This document shows, in pieces, positions 49,797 through 58,251 of a stretch of DNA of 64,000 nt (position 1 is its first letter; every line of letters begins with the position of its first letter). The stretch lies in NCBI GenBank assembly GCA_037974965.1, contig JBBPFI010000005.1:372001-436000 (forward strand), read 5' to 3'. The position numbers and the translations under genes are program-made. Source of the stretch: Dacryopinax spathularia. Its lineage: Eukaryota; Basidiomycota; Dacrymycetes; Dacrymycetales; Dacrymycetaceae. Below the pieces are notes generated by a model that made no database searches, was not told the origin of the DNA, and was given only the letters and a program-made list of their open reading frames with translations.

Positions 49797-52221
49797 ATGG
49801 CACCGCTCGCTTACTTTTCCGCGCTTGTCTCCGCAACTCTCTTGTTTGCTTCCTCCGGTACGCTCGCACATTCCTATCCTCGGTGAGTCGTTCGCTTCAT
49901 TACTACCGTCATGAAGCTGAGATTGGTACCAGACAAACACCCGCTAACATTGGCTGCGTCCCTATTGGCGCAATCCTTCCCCAGCTTGCCTCCCGGGATG
50001 CTTCTGGAAATCCCCTGGCGATTCGCATTCCTCCGCAACGTGACTCGCTCCCATGCACGACCACCTGCTTTAATGGGGGCTACGTATATGCCGCCACTGC
50101 ACTTGAAGGCGCAGAATGCATCTGCAGCAATACGCTGGATGCATCTCAGGTTGTCGCAACCAACCCCGATGGCAGCTGTCCGGACGGTGACCTGACTCTT
50201 GCAAGCACGTGAGTCGCATTCGCACTTCCCACGAGGCTCATGTCTGACCTGACCTAGTGGGGCCCTGCCGATCAGCAGCACTGCATCTGCCAGCTCAACA
50301 GGGACGGCAACTGGCACGTCCGCTCCCAGTTCAACCTCGACGTCTACTCCGCAAGACTGCCTTCTCGGTCTCGGCGGCATTTTGGGGGGTGCATTGGATC
50401 CCGTTCTCTGCGGCCTCCTGGGTAGCGGCAGTAGCTCCACAACCACAACGGGGACTGGCACAACGGCTTCTTCGACTGCTACCGATACTACCGGTGGCTC
50501 TTCAACTGGTTCCGCGAGCAGCGGCGGTTCTGGCACAACGACAAGCAGTACCGGCGGGGCATCTGGTAGCGCATCCTCTGGAACAGCAACGAGCTCCGCC
50601 TCCGGTACTGGCTCGACCGGCCTCCCTTCCGGAAGCACGTCCCTAGGCTGCGCGCCCTTCTCTGCGCTCTTCCCCACATCGGCCCAATCCCGTTTCGTGG
50701 GCAACAGCAGGGTCGTCCTGGATTGTCCCACGACCTGCACGAACGGAGGGTACGAGTTCTCCGCTGTCGCCGATGGAGGCGCAGAGTGTATCTGCAGCAA
50801 CCAGCTGGACAGGAGCCAGCTTACGCCAACGAACCCGGATGGCAGCTGCCCTGATGGAACATTGAGTATCGTGGATACGTGAGTTCTGCTTTGTCGTCCT
50901 GAAAGACACCGAGAATTGACGTTATCGTAGTCCTGGAGCAGCTGGAACCCAAACTTCTGTGGCAATCATCACCTCTCCTACTGGCAGCTCCACTTCGTCT
51001 TCGGCCACAGGCGGCAATCCTACGACTACAAGTCGCGCCGTATCACCCACAACGTCGTCCAGGTCCTCGTCATCTGCAGCATCTTCAGGTACCGCCGCCG
51101 CATCTTCAACTACCGCCGCCGCATCTTCAAGTACTGCAGCCGCATCCTCAAGTACTGCCGCCGCATCTTCGCCGTCCAGCTCTTCTGTTGCTCCGCCCCG
51201 CACACGGTCATCCACTCATTCATCGTCCCCTGCCTCGTCATCTGCAACCTCATCGCCAGCGGGGTCATCAGCTGGCTCCTCGTCCGCTGCCAGCAGTAGC
51301 CCGGCGCAGGTGACCACACGCACCACGTCGTCAACCCGCGCTTCCACATTCACGAGATCGAGCGCCACAAATACACCGACCTTCACAAGGTCCGTGACTC
51401 GAACGAGGTCGTCCGTGTCCAGCAGCTCCGCGGCTGTCACGTCGACCACGAACAGTGCATCAACCGAGAGTTCGGCTTCCAGTGTGGCCGCAACTACCAG
51501 TGCCGCTTCCTCAGCTATCATCTCGTCACCGGCTTCCTCTGCTAGCACCTCTCCTCTTTCTTCGGAACCATCTTCTACGGAATCACCGGTAGACACCGCC
51601 AGCGCCGTTGTTTCGACCAACACGCGGACGAGGACGCGTACTTCCACTGCTACGGGCACCGGATCTTCAATCGATACATCGACTGCTTCGACGCCTGATA
51701 CCACCGCTTCGTCAAGCAGTGCTCCAACCAGCAGCCCGACGACCACCACGCCCGCCACGTCCTCCACGGCGAGTTCAACCTCATCCACATCGGCTGCTGC
51801 TCCATCGTATACACCGTTGGGCTGCTATTCCGAGCCCACCCCATACTCGCCAGATGAAAGCCGGGCGATGCCTAACGCCACTACGGGTGCCCTGGCCAAT
51901 CAGACCGTGGAAGGCTGCGTCGACTTCTGCTACAACCTCGGTTACCCACTCGCCGGTGTCGAGCACGGCAATCTCTGCTTCTGCAGTGACGGGATTTACT
52001 ACGGTGGAGCGCCCGTTCCGAACGGCGACTCGGCTGGCGAGTGCGACACGCCTTGCTCGGGTAACGCTACCGAGATCTGCGGAGGACATTATCTATTCGA
52101 CCTGTATGCAAACCCGCCCTACCTCGAGGAGTTCTTTGCTCGCTTCCCGATGGCAAGATTCCATTCAGAGAAGCGGAAGATTGGCCGCTATGCCCGCGGG
52201 CTGTTGCGCTATGTCGTTTGA
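49797..52221 (+). CDS. Secreted Ser/Thr-rich protein with two truncated WSC-like modules and one WSC domain
   Basis: A 757-aa secreted wall-type protein. Exons: 49797-49882, 49933-50208, 50258-50878 and 50931-52221. After a signal peptide (FSALVSATLLFASSGTLA) comes a six-cysteine module (about residues 33-120), containing PCTTTCFNGGYVYAAT, GAECICSN and NPDGSCPDG. A Ser/Thr/Gly linker leads to a second copy (about 280-360). A long Ser/Thr/Ala mucin-like region, heavily O-glycosylatable, is followed by a full eight-cysteine WSC domain (LGCYSEPTPYS, VEGCVDFCYNLGYPLAG, LCFCSDG, EICGG). The two modules match the first six WSC cysteines and lack the last two. No GPI site or membrane helix is seen at the C-terminus. 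Role: wall or carbohydrate binding, inferred. Confidence 0.85.
51079..51170 (+). repeat. 21-bp coding tandem repeat (ASSSTAA type)
   Basis: Four copies and a part of a fifth of a 21-bp unit beginning GCATCTTCA, encoding Ala-Ser-Ser-x-Thr-Ala-Ala, in the mucin-like part of the WSC-type gene. It is in frame, so copy number can change protein length without breaking it. Confidence 0.85.
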
Positions 52222-52806
52222 GCGGTACTTAGTTTTCCGTTAGCGCTCTTATCCTTCTCTCCGCATGATGAACACTGTGGCACCCTTTACTGCGAGCTAT
52301 TAGATACCTTATGTTATGGGGATACACGCGTGGAGTTGCCTAGATGGCGAAAACAGTAATGTCATGAGAGAAAACGTACGATTTCTCGATGCCTCGATAC
52401 ATCGAGCGGGACACACCTTTATGTAAAGCGCAAATGTGCAAGACTTGTGTTTCCAGCAAGCCGGCGGTAGGCGAGCTTCGCAACGTCGCCGTACGCAGTG
52501 TGGGTCTTCACGCCGGTTGATCTGCTTGTTACATTACATATGGAGAGCCTCCCTGCTGTGGACGTATGTTTCCAAAAGCTCAGAGAGCACACATGAACGA
52601 CCATGGTAGACTCCCTGTCACGAGCCGGCGACACGACAAACCCGCCGCGTTCCAACAAAGACCACTCATCTCGGCAGCTGTTTCAGCTTGTTTAAACTAC
52701 ACTGAAAAGGTATGACATCTCTTATCTGAGGAGGATGTGCATTTTCCATTGGAAAAGCGGCTGAACAAAAAAGGGGTCGAACGAAAGAGAAGGGGAAAAG
52801 ATTCTT
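52222..52806. other. Intergenic, no protein gene seen
   Basis: 585 bp between the WSC-type gene and tRNA-Gly. No coding sequence is supported. Confidence 0.45.
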
Positions 52807-52908
52807 TGCGTGGACCGGGAATCGAACCCGGGGCCAGTCGAATTTCGTTGTGGCGCTGCTTTCACAGTTTGCTGGCAACGACTGAGGTTACCACTACCCC
52901 ATCCACGC
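52807..52908 (-). tRNA. tRNA-Gly (GCC) with an intron
   Basis: The minus strand folds as a cloverleaf. The acceptor stem GCGTGGA/TCCACGC is perfect, with discriminator A. The D arm has GTAGTGGTAA. The anticodon stem AGTCG/CGACT is perfect, with loop TTGCCA; the anticodon GCC reads glycine codons. The T arm is CCGGG-TTCGATT-CCCGG. An intron of about 31 nt follows position 37, the canonical place for tRNA splicing endonuclease. The internal A and B boxes are intact (GTTCGATTC), so polymerase III transcription is expected. Confidence 0.93.
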
Positions 52909-53267
52909 TGCAGATGCAAAACGCTTGGGTCCCACCCTCCTGAATCGCTTACTGGGAGCAGAGATGGGGCTTGGCACCCGGCTCCTGTCTGCGTCACTAC
53001 CTTTGAGGCTGTGCAGTTGCCCCTTTGCGCGCCGTTCCGGGGAGGCACGTCAGTGCTCGGACGGTATAGGAGAGCCCTCTCAGACTGCGTATCCCTGCGC
53101 ATTCCTATCCCACACAACTGCAAACTATAACATATAACTAACGACTACCGGCGATAACGAGGGTTGACACTGAAACTTTACTGAACGACCACGAACTTCT
53201 CTTATTGGATCACTACACCTTACTTTGTAACCGTTCAACACACCTGATCTCGACGTCCGACAAGACC
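52909..53267. other. Intergenic, promoter region of the SYLF gene
   Basis: 359 bp, no gene seen. It contains the upstream flank of tRNA-Gly and the promoter of the SYLF gene. Confidence 0.45.
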
Positions 53268-54143
53268 ATGTCCTTCCTCAACAAGGTCAAGTCCGCCGCA
53301 ACCAAGGCAGGCACTCAAGCAAGCTCCTTCATCTCCGAAGCGACCGCCAAGGGTCTGCAAGAGGGCCAAGGCTTTGCGCAATCTTTCTCGTTGCCTGGTG
53401 AAGCGGAGAAGGCGGCGAGGATCCTGGCAAGCTTCCTTGGTGCGTCCACTCTCAGTTCTGTTAAGAAGCAGGAGCTGATGTGGTCTTGTTTGGTGTTCGC
53501 AATCGCAGCCAGTCCCGATCACCCAGACTCGGCGCTTAACGTTATCCCGCATGCCGTCCTGGCACGCGCACGCGGTCTTGCCATCTTCCAAGTGATCAAA
53601 GCCGGCTTCGTCTTCTCCGGAAAGATGGGCTCAGGTATCGTGATCGCTCGCTTGCCTGACGGCTCGTGGTCTGCACCGAGCACGATAGCGACTGCTGGTG
53701 TTGGCTGGGGTGCACAGATCGGCGCGGATATCACCGATTTCGTCATCGTCCTCAACAGTGATGATGCCGTCCGCGCATTCTCCATGGGCGGGAACGTCAC
53801 TATCGGAGGGAACATCAGCGCTACCGCCGGCCCCATTGGGACTGGCGGTGCGCTGCAGAGCGCCCTTGCACACCCTGCGCCAATGTTCAGCTATTCGAAG
53901 AGCAAGGGCCTGTTCGCGGGTATCTCGCTCGAGGGGACTGTCCTGGTCGAGCGCAAGGATGCGAACAAGGCGTTCTACGGCTCGCCAGTGCCCGCGAGGG
54001 ATATCCTGAGCGGCAAGGTTCCTCCGCCTGAGATCGCTAGCCGGCTGTACGAGATTATCGAGGCTGCTGAAGGGCTGGGAGAAGAACCGATCCCTGGCGA
54101 GCAGCAGCAGAGCGAGGCGGTATTCGATGCGGCCGAGCACTAG
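53268..54143 (+). CDS. SYLF-domain protein (Ysc84/SH3YL1-like), without SH3 domain
   Basis: A 268-aa protein that is almost entirely a SYLF (DUF500) domain, which binds phosphoinositides and actin at endocytic sites in yeast Ysc84. Exons: 53268-53439 and 53509-54143. The 69-bp intron keeps the frame open if retained, but splicing restores the conserved ASFLASPDHPDSALNVIP stretch. Typical segments are VLARARGLAIFQVIKAGFV, SGKMGSGIVIARLPDGSWS, GVGWGAQIGADITDFV, MFSYSKSKGLFAGISLEGTV and FYGSPVPARDIL. The C-terminal SH3 domain of yeast Ysc84 is missing, which is common in filamentous fungi. The start is the Met of MSFLNKVKSAAT; the upstream in-frame Met is not supported by homology. Confidence 0.92.
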   Translation: MSFLNKVKSAATKAGTQASSFISEATAKGLQEGQGFAQSFSLPGEAEKAARILASFLGASTLSSVKKQELMWSCLVFAIAASPDHPDSALNVIPHAVLARARGLAIFQVIKAGFVFSGKMGSGIVIARLPDGSWSAPSTIATAGVGWGAQIGADITDFVIVLNSDDAVRAFSMGGNVTIGGNISATAGPIGTGGALQSALAHPAPMFSYSKSKGLFAGISLEGTVLVERKDANKAFYGSPVPARDILSGKVPPPEIASRLYEIIEAAEGLGEEPIPGEQQQSEAVFDAAEH

Positions 54144-55002
54144 ACACTTTTTCGAGGAGGATGGACGATACGTGGTGATGGTGGAGGTGGTGATGGTGAG
54201 ATCACGGAAGAAGCGAATGTCCACGTTGTACTTGTTCATGTTCCCGTCTTGTTTCCGAGTTTCCTTTCATGATCCCCAAAGTCTTTACGAAGAAATGACT
54301 GTCTTTCCCTTTCTGCCTACGATCTCGTAGCTGGACTGAATGCGCACGACTCTGCTGGAATCGTGGTGAAATGGGGCACCGGCCTTTGTCGTTCGCCTTA
54401 CACGTGGGCCCGCCGCTCGCTCATGATCGACGTCGATCTCTGAAGGAAGTCGCATATATGGGCAATGATAAAATGATGGCCGACATTCTGCCAGCCCTCT
54501 TCGGATCTGCGCTAGAGCTAGGCGAGATCGGAATGTATCTGGATATTGTCATCGTCCCCTGTGTGTTCTTTGGCTAGCGAGAATGGGGGCGAATGAAGAT
54601 GAAACCCTGCAGAGGCTACTTGGTAGGCAATTGGGTTGCGAGGCGCTAAATGACTGGATCTTAAGCCCGCAAGATACTTCGTGCGGCATCGCAAAAAGGG
54701 CCAAACAGTGACTTTGATCAATTTGTCACCCAAACTCCTAGATAATAGTATTGACATACGGGCATGAGGGTTAAACAACGAATTGTCCCTTTTAAAGCTT
54801 GCTCCAGGGCGTATTTCCGTTTTGCGGAGGACAACATCGCCGCCCAGCAGTTCTGGCTCATAGCAGCCATAGGCAAGTGGAGGTGCCATAGCACGGGTCC
54901 AGTAGATAGCCTCCAAGAGCGACGCGGCTTCTCAGAAGCACCACAGAGGACCCCGAGCTATGCCCAGCTCAAGCTTTTACCGACGTCCCGACTTGACATC
55001 CT
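54144..55002. other. Intergenic, no gene seen
   Basis: 859 bp with short ORFs only. The last part may hold further worn remnants of the sugar transporter that becomes recognisable from about 55003, but I cannot support them. Confidence 0.4.
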
Positions 55003-55548
55003 ATCAGTCTGGACAGGCTGCATGATTGCATTATCTTGAAAAAGTGCTATGACAGCCCAGTTTGCGGGGACGTCCAACACCGTCCGCAACTCTTTCGGTG
55101 TACTCTTCACCTTCATGTTCATCTTCTTCTACGCGGGTGGCATTGATGTGACGTCTTATGTGTACTGCTCGGAGATCTTTCCCACACACATATTCGGTCA
55201 CAAGGCATGGCATGCTCCATGGTCGGCACCTTCCTTTCGACAGACATCTATCTTGATGCGGCACCGACTGCGTTGGCAAACATACAGTGGAGATGCTATG
55301 TCTTCTTCATTTGTATGACTGCGGTCAACATCACCATCATATGGCGCTACTTCCCTGAGGTAAAGCTCTTGTTGGATCTAGCGTTTGTCCATCTGACGTC
55401 ATTTATTCCGACCAAAGGGTTGTTGCTTGAGGAGATCAATGGTATTTTTGGCGATAAAGTCGCAGACACGCTGCAGGACGACAGCGATACACCCCATAGG
55501 ACGGAAAAGACCGAAGATCACCACGTTGAACGGATCCCAGTAGAATGA
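55003..55548 (+). pseudogene. MFS sugar transporter, C-terminal remnant
   Basis: Carries the last third of a fungal hexose/lactose-permease-type transporter: TGCMIAL, AQFAGTSNTVRNSFGVLF, YVYCSEIFPTHI, GTFLSTDIYLDAAPTALA, IWRYFPE and LLLEEINGIFGDKVA. A 59-bp GT-AG intron (55360-55418) is still visible. The reading frame carries an in-frame TGA shortly before AQFAG and shifts by one base near 55200 (between the FPTHI and CSMVG segments), and no N-terminal two thirds precede it. I therefore read it as a host gene remnant. A functional short product is unlikely. Confidence 0.75.
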
Positions 55549-56158
55549 AGGTACAGCTTGCTTCTCGGAGAATTTTTACCCCGGGCATGGTCCCTTTTTA
55601 GGTATTATTACAATTTTCAGACGCGCGGGTCCCTGAGTTGAGCAGTCTTACGTACACGCCTAACCTCACCATGTCTTGCCAAGCCGGACAGCTCTCTGCC
55701 TGCCGCCTGATACACTACTGTTCCTGTACTTATCCCTTGTGTCAGCCTGTTCAGCTCCTAGTACAGTCCCAACATGCCTCTCGAGAGTGCTAATGTAAAA
55801 ACGATTCTGGCTACTTGGAATATCGCTTTGTATCGCTTTCTTTCATGCAATCACACACCGGTGGTCATATAGACGCTCCGGCTCTCCATGGTATGGCCCC
55901 AGCTCAGAACATCGTCCGCAGAGTTCCGTCATCTTCGGTCAACCAATATATACTACAACCTTCGGTTCCACTCACGTCGCCTGATTCTGCTTCTTTCCCC
56001 ATTTGTCGAGCTTGTAATGCTAGCTCAGCAGCTGTTCTGCGCCAAGCCCACGGGCAAGGAATGCTTCTGCGGAGTCTCCACACTCCACCCCCGCATACCT
56101 ATGACTGCCCCACATTCTAAAGAGTGAGCATCCCGCTCGCATTTGACACTTCCGCACC
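55549..56158. other. Intergenic, no gene seen
   Basis: 610 bp between two sugar-transporter remnants. Only short ORFs without domains. Confidence 0.4.
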
Positions 56159-56334
56159 ATGGCGCATTACTCAACCTACAACATCTGCATTATCCTTATA
56201 CTGACTCTCGGCTCACTATCCTACGGCTACGCTTTCAGCGTTATCTCGAACACGATTGGACAGCCTGGCTTCCTACAGTACTTCGGTCTGGATAGCAACC
56301 CGAGCTATGCGAACTCGATTGAAGGAGCCATATT
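56159..56334 (+). pseudogene. MFS sugar transporter, N-terminal fragment cut by an element
   Basis: From an ATG in good context, the frame encodes the typical start of a fungal sugar transporter: TYNICIILILTLGSLSYGYA (helix 1), FSVISNTIGQPGFLQYFGL and YANSIEGAI. The similarity ends exactly where the AT-rich repeat element begins; no further transporter sequence is found on the other side. It lies downstream of the C-terminal remnant at 55003, so the two are not one gene in order. They are either two broken tandem copies or one copy rearranged. Confidence 0.72.
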
Positions 56335-56367
56335 GGTGAGATTTCAGCCACCAGCTGAAATCTCACC
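56335..56367. repeat. 33-bp perfect hairpin at the left end of the element
   Basis: Two perfect 14-bp inverted arms (GGTGAGATTTCAGC and its complement) around a 5-nt loop CACCA. The right arm continues into the element's repeat unit, so the left arm is an inverted copy of the unit's start. It sits exactly at the junction with the broken transporter exon. Confidence 0.85.
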
Positions 56368-57000
56368 AATAAACTAGGGGGTGTTCTATCCAACTGGGTG
56401 GTAACCGGAATGTTTGTGTGTCATCAAGCATAGACTGATCATACATATATCTCCACAACCTACTTATCAATTTTCGCTGTACTGAAATCTTACTAGTAAA
56501 CTAGGGGGTGTTCTATCCAACTCATACGCCGTAACCGGGATCGTTGTATATCATCTAGGCATATGTGCAACAGTGTATCATTGGTGGATGTAGTTTTAGA
56601 TCACTAATACTAGTTGTACACTTTGTATGCCACTTGCCCTCCATTAGCATGTGTCCCATGTTTATTTGTCGAGGAGTCCGAAATCTAGCTTTTGGCCATA
56701 AATCAAGCATGGCTTTTTTAAACAAAGGCTATAGATGTCATGCTGAATTATACATTCAAATAGGCATTTATGAACCAAATGACAAGTCTGCTGTGCATAG
56801 GTGTCCAAGTGGCCTTGAATACAATAATGGTGAAGCAAGGGCTTTGTAGGATCACACTAACATTGCATGGTAAGAGCTACAAAAAAAACAACCGTCACCA
56901 CCAGTGGCGTCACATGCGGTACAGCACATCTTATCCATGTAAAACTCCCTGGAAGGAATGGGGTTGGGTGTTGCACCAAAAGTTTGTTCACCACCAAAAT

Positions 57001-57325
57001 GGATAGAACAACCCCTCGTTTGGTAGTGAATTTGGACTTTCTGCAAGAATTGAGCAGTAGGTTATGGAGAAATGAGCAGTCCATGCGTAGATGACACGCA
57101 AAAATTCCGGTTGCCACCCAGTTGGATAGAATACCCCCTAGTTTACTAGTAAGATTTCAGTATCAGCAAAAATTGATAAGTAGGTTGTGGCGATATGATC
57201 AGTCTATGCTTAGATGACACGCAAAAAATCCGGTTACCACCCAGTTGGATAGAACACCCCCTAGTTTATTAGTAAGATTTCAGTTTCAGTGAAGATTGAT
57301 AAGTAGGTTGTGGAGATATGAGTAA
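57001..57325. repeat. Tandem 123-bp repeats, right arm of the element
   Basis: Units start at 57001, 57124 and 57247, each beginning GGATAGAA. The second and third are close copies over the 75-80 bp that can be compared; the first is diverged. The array ends within the third unit. Confidence 0.85.
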
Positions 57326-57469
57326 TTTTGTGATAATTATCACAAAAGTGTACAAAAGTGTACAATAATTCTTATATTCGTGGTTTTGGTGGCTGTGCAA
57401 GGGTCCTAAGACGCGCGAGAAGCGGGGGGTGACTGCCCCGCGCTTTGCGCGCTTCTTTCAGGGTCCTGC

Positions 57470-57751
57470 GGACTCCTCGACCTCTGGTCCTTCGGCACAG
57501 ACCCGATCCGGATGACCGCTCTCCTCGCCATCCGCCGCCTCGCCCAAAGCCCTGATCAAAGCATCCTCGACCTCTGCCTCAAAGGCACCTACAACTCTCT
57601 CATCCGCTCGTCCCGCTTCACCTCTGTGCACACCCTCCCCTCCATAACCCTGATGAGAAACTCCGCCGCGGAGATCTACACGCTCAACCCGTCCGCCTCG
57701 TACCAGCATGCATTCCGCTATATTGGCCAGCTGGCCATCCATCTCAGGGAG
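57470..57751 (+). pseudogene. NOC2 (nucleolar complex protein 2) fragment
   Basis: 94 codons in one frame match the central part of NOC2, a ribosome-export factor: GLLDLWSFGTDPIRM, LLAIRRLAQ, ILDLCLKGTYNSLIRS, VHTLPSITLMRNSAAEIYTL, SYQHAFRYIGQLAIHLRE. The similarity begins and ends abruptly. The flanks do not continue the gene in any frame and no plausible splice sites extend it. It is probably a copied or transposed fragment, with an intact NOC2 elsewhere (NOC2 is essential in yeast). Confidence 0.7.
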
Positions 57752-58167
57752 AGATCTGCTGCTTCAGCTTGCCGGATGCTTGAATCGTTTTGTCGCTTTG
57801 GCAGTTTTCGCCATCTTCGTGCGGGGTATCACTCGTCTTGCTCCACATCCCAACTTGCCCCAGGATCTGCTGCTGTCGCTGTATAAGGCGCATCAGCACT
57901 GGGATGCGCCTGTCGTCGCGTGGGATACACGTTATCTCCTTGAACTAGAAGTGCGGGGCCAGGGCCATGGCGGTCCATAGTGCGGGGCACGTCATCTTAG
58001 GAAGACGCGAACGGAAGCTTTCCGGGGATGATATTCGCCGCCGCTAAGAAAGACTCTCAGTCAGATAGGAACGACAGTTGGAGAGAGGAAATGCTGCAGT
58101 AAAGAGATGGGATGCAGCCCGTTATATTGTGCTTATGATTCTTCTTTTGAAATTGAGCTTCACGTTT

Positions 58168-58251
58168 GCCGGCTTGGCGCAGCTGGGAGCGCGGTAGACT
58201 GAAGCAAAAGCTGATTTCTAATGGTCACCTGTTCGATCCAGGTAGCTGGCA
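58168..58251 (+). tRNA. tRNA-Phe (GAA) with a short intron
   Basis: Acceptor stem GCCGGCT/AGCTGGC pairs with one G-U, discriminator A. The D stem is GCGC/GCGC with loop AGCTGGGA. The anticodon arm TAGA-CTGAAG...TCTA carries anticodon GAA (phenylalanine). The T arm is ACCTG-TTCGATC-CAGGT, with B box GTTCGATCC. An intron of about 11-12 nt follows position 37. The outermost anticodon-stem pair is G-A instead of a normal pair, a small weakness; all else looks functional. Confidence 0.9.

Larger units (their letters stand above)
56335..57325. mobile_element. Foldback-like DNA element with inverted arrays of 123-bp repeats
   Basis: About 1 kb, clearly more AT-rich than its surroundings. The sequence CTAGGGGGTGTTCTATCC occurs twice on the left (from about 56374 and 56501). 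Its reverse complement occurs on the right in units starting at 57124 and 57247 (both beginning GGATAGAA), with a worn third unit at 57001. The right-hand units have an exact 123-bp period. The left-hand ones are 127 bp apart. Each unit also carries ACTGAAATCTTAC and CCACAACCTACTTATCAA in the matching orientation, so the two ends can pair over roughly 200 bp. The central 400 bp is unique and has no recognisable transposase. This fits a non-autonomous foldback or MITE-like element; target-site duplications are not clear. Confidence 0.75.

Noticed and set aside
51216-51788. 190-codon acidic Val/Ala/Asp-rich ORF on the minus strand
   Set aside because: Mirror of the Ser/Thr-rich mucin region of the WSC-type gene.
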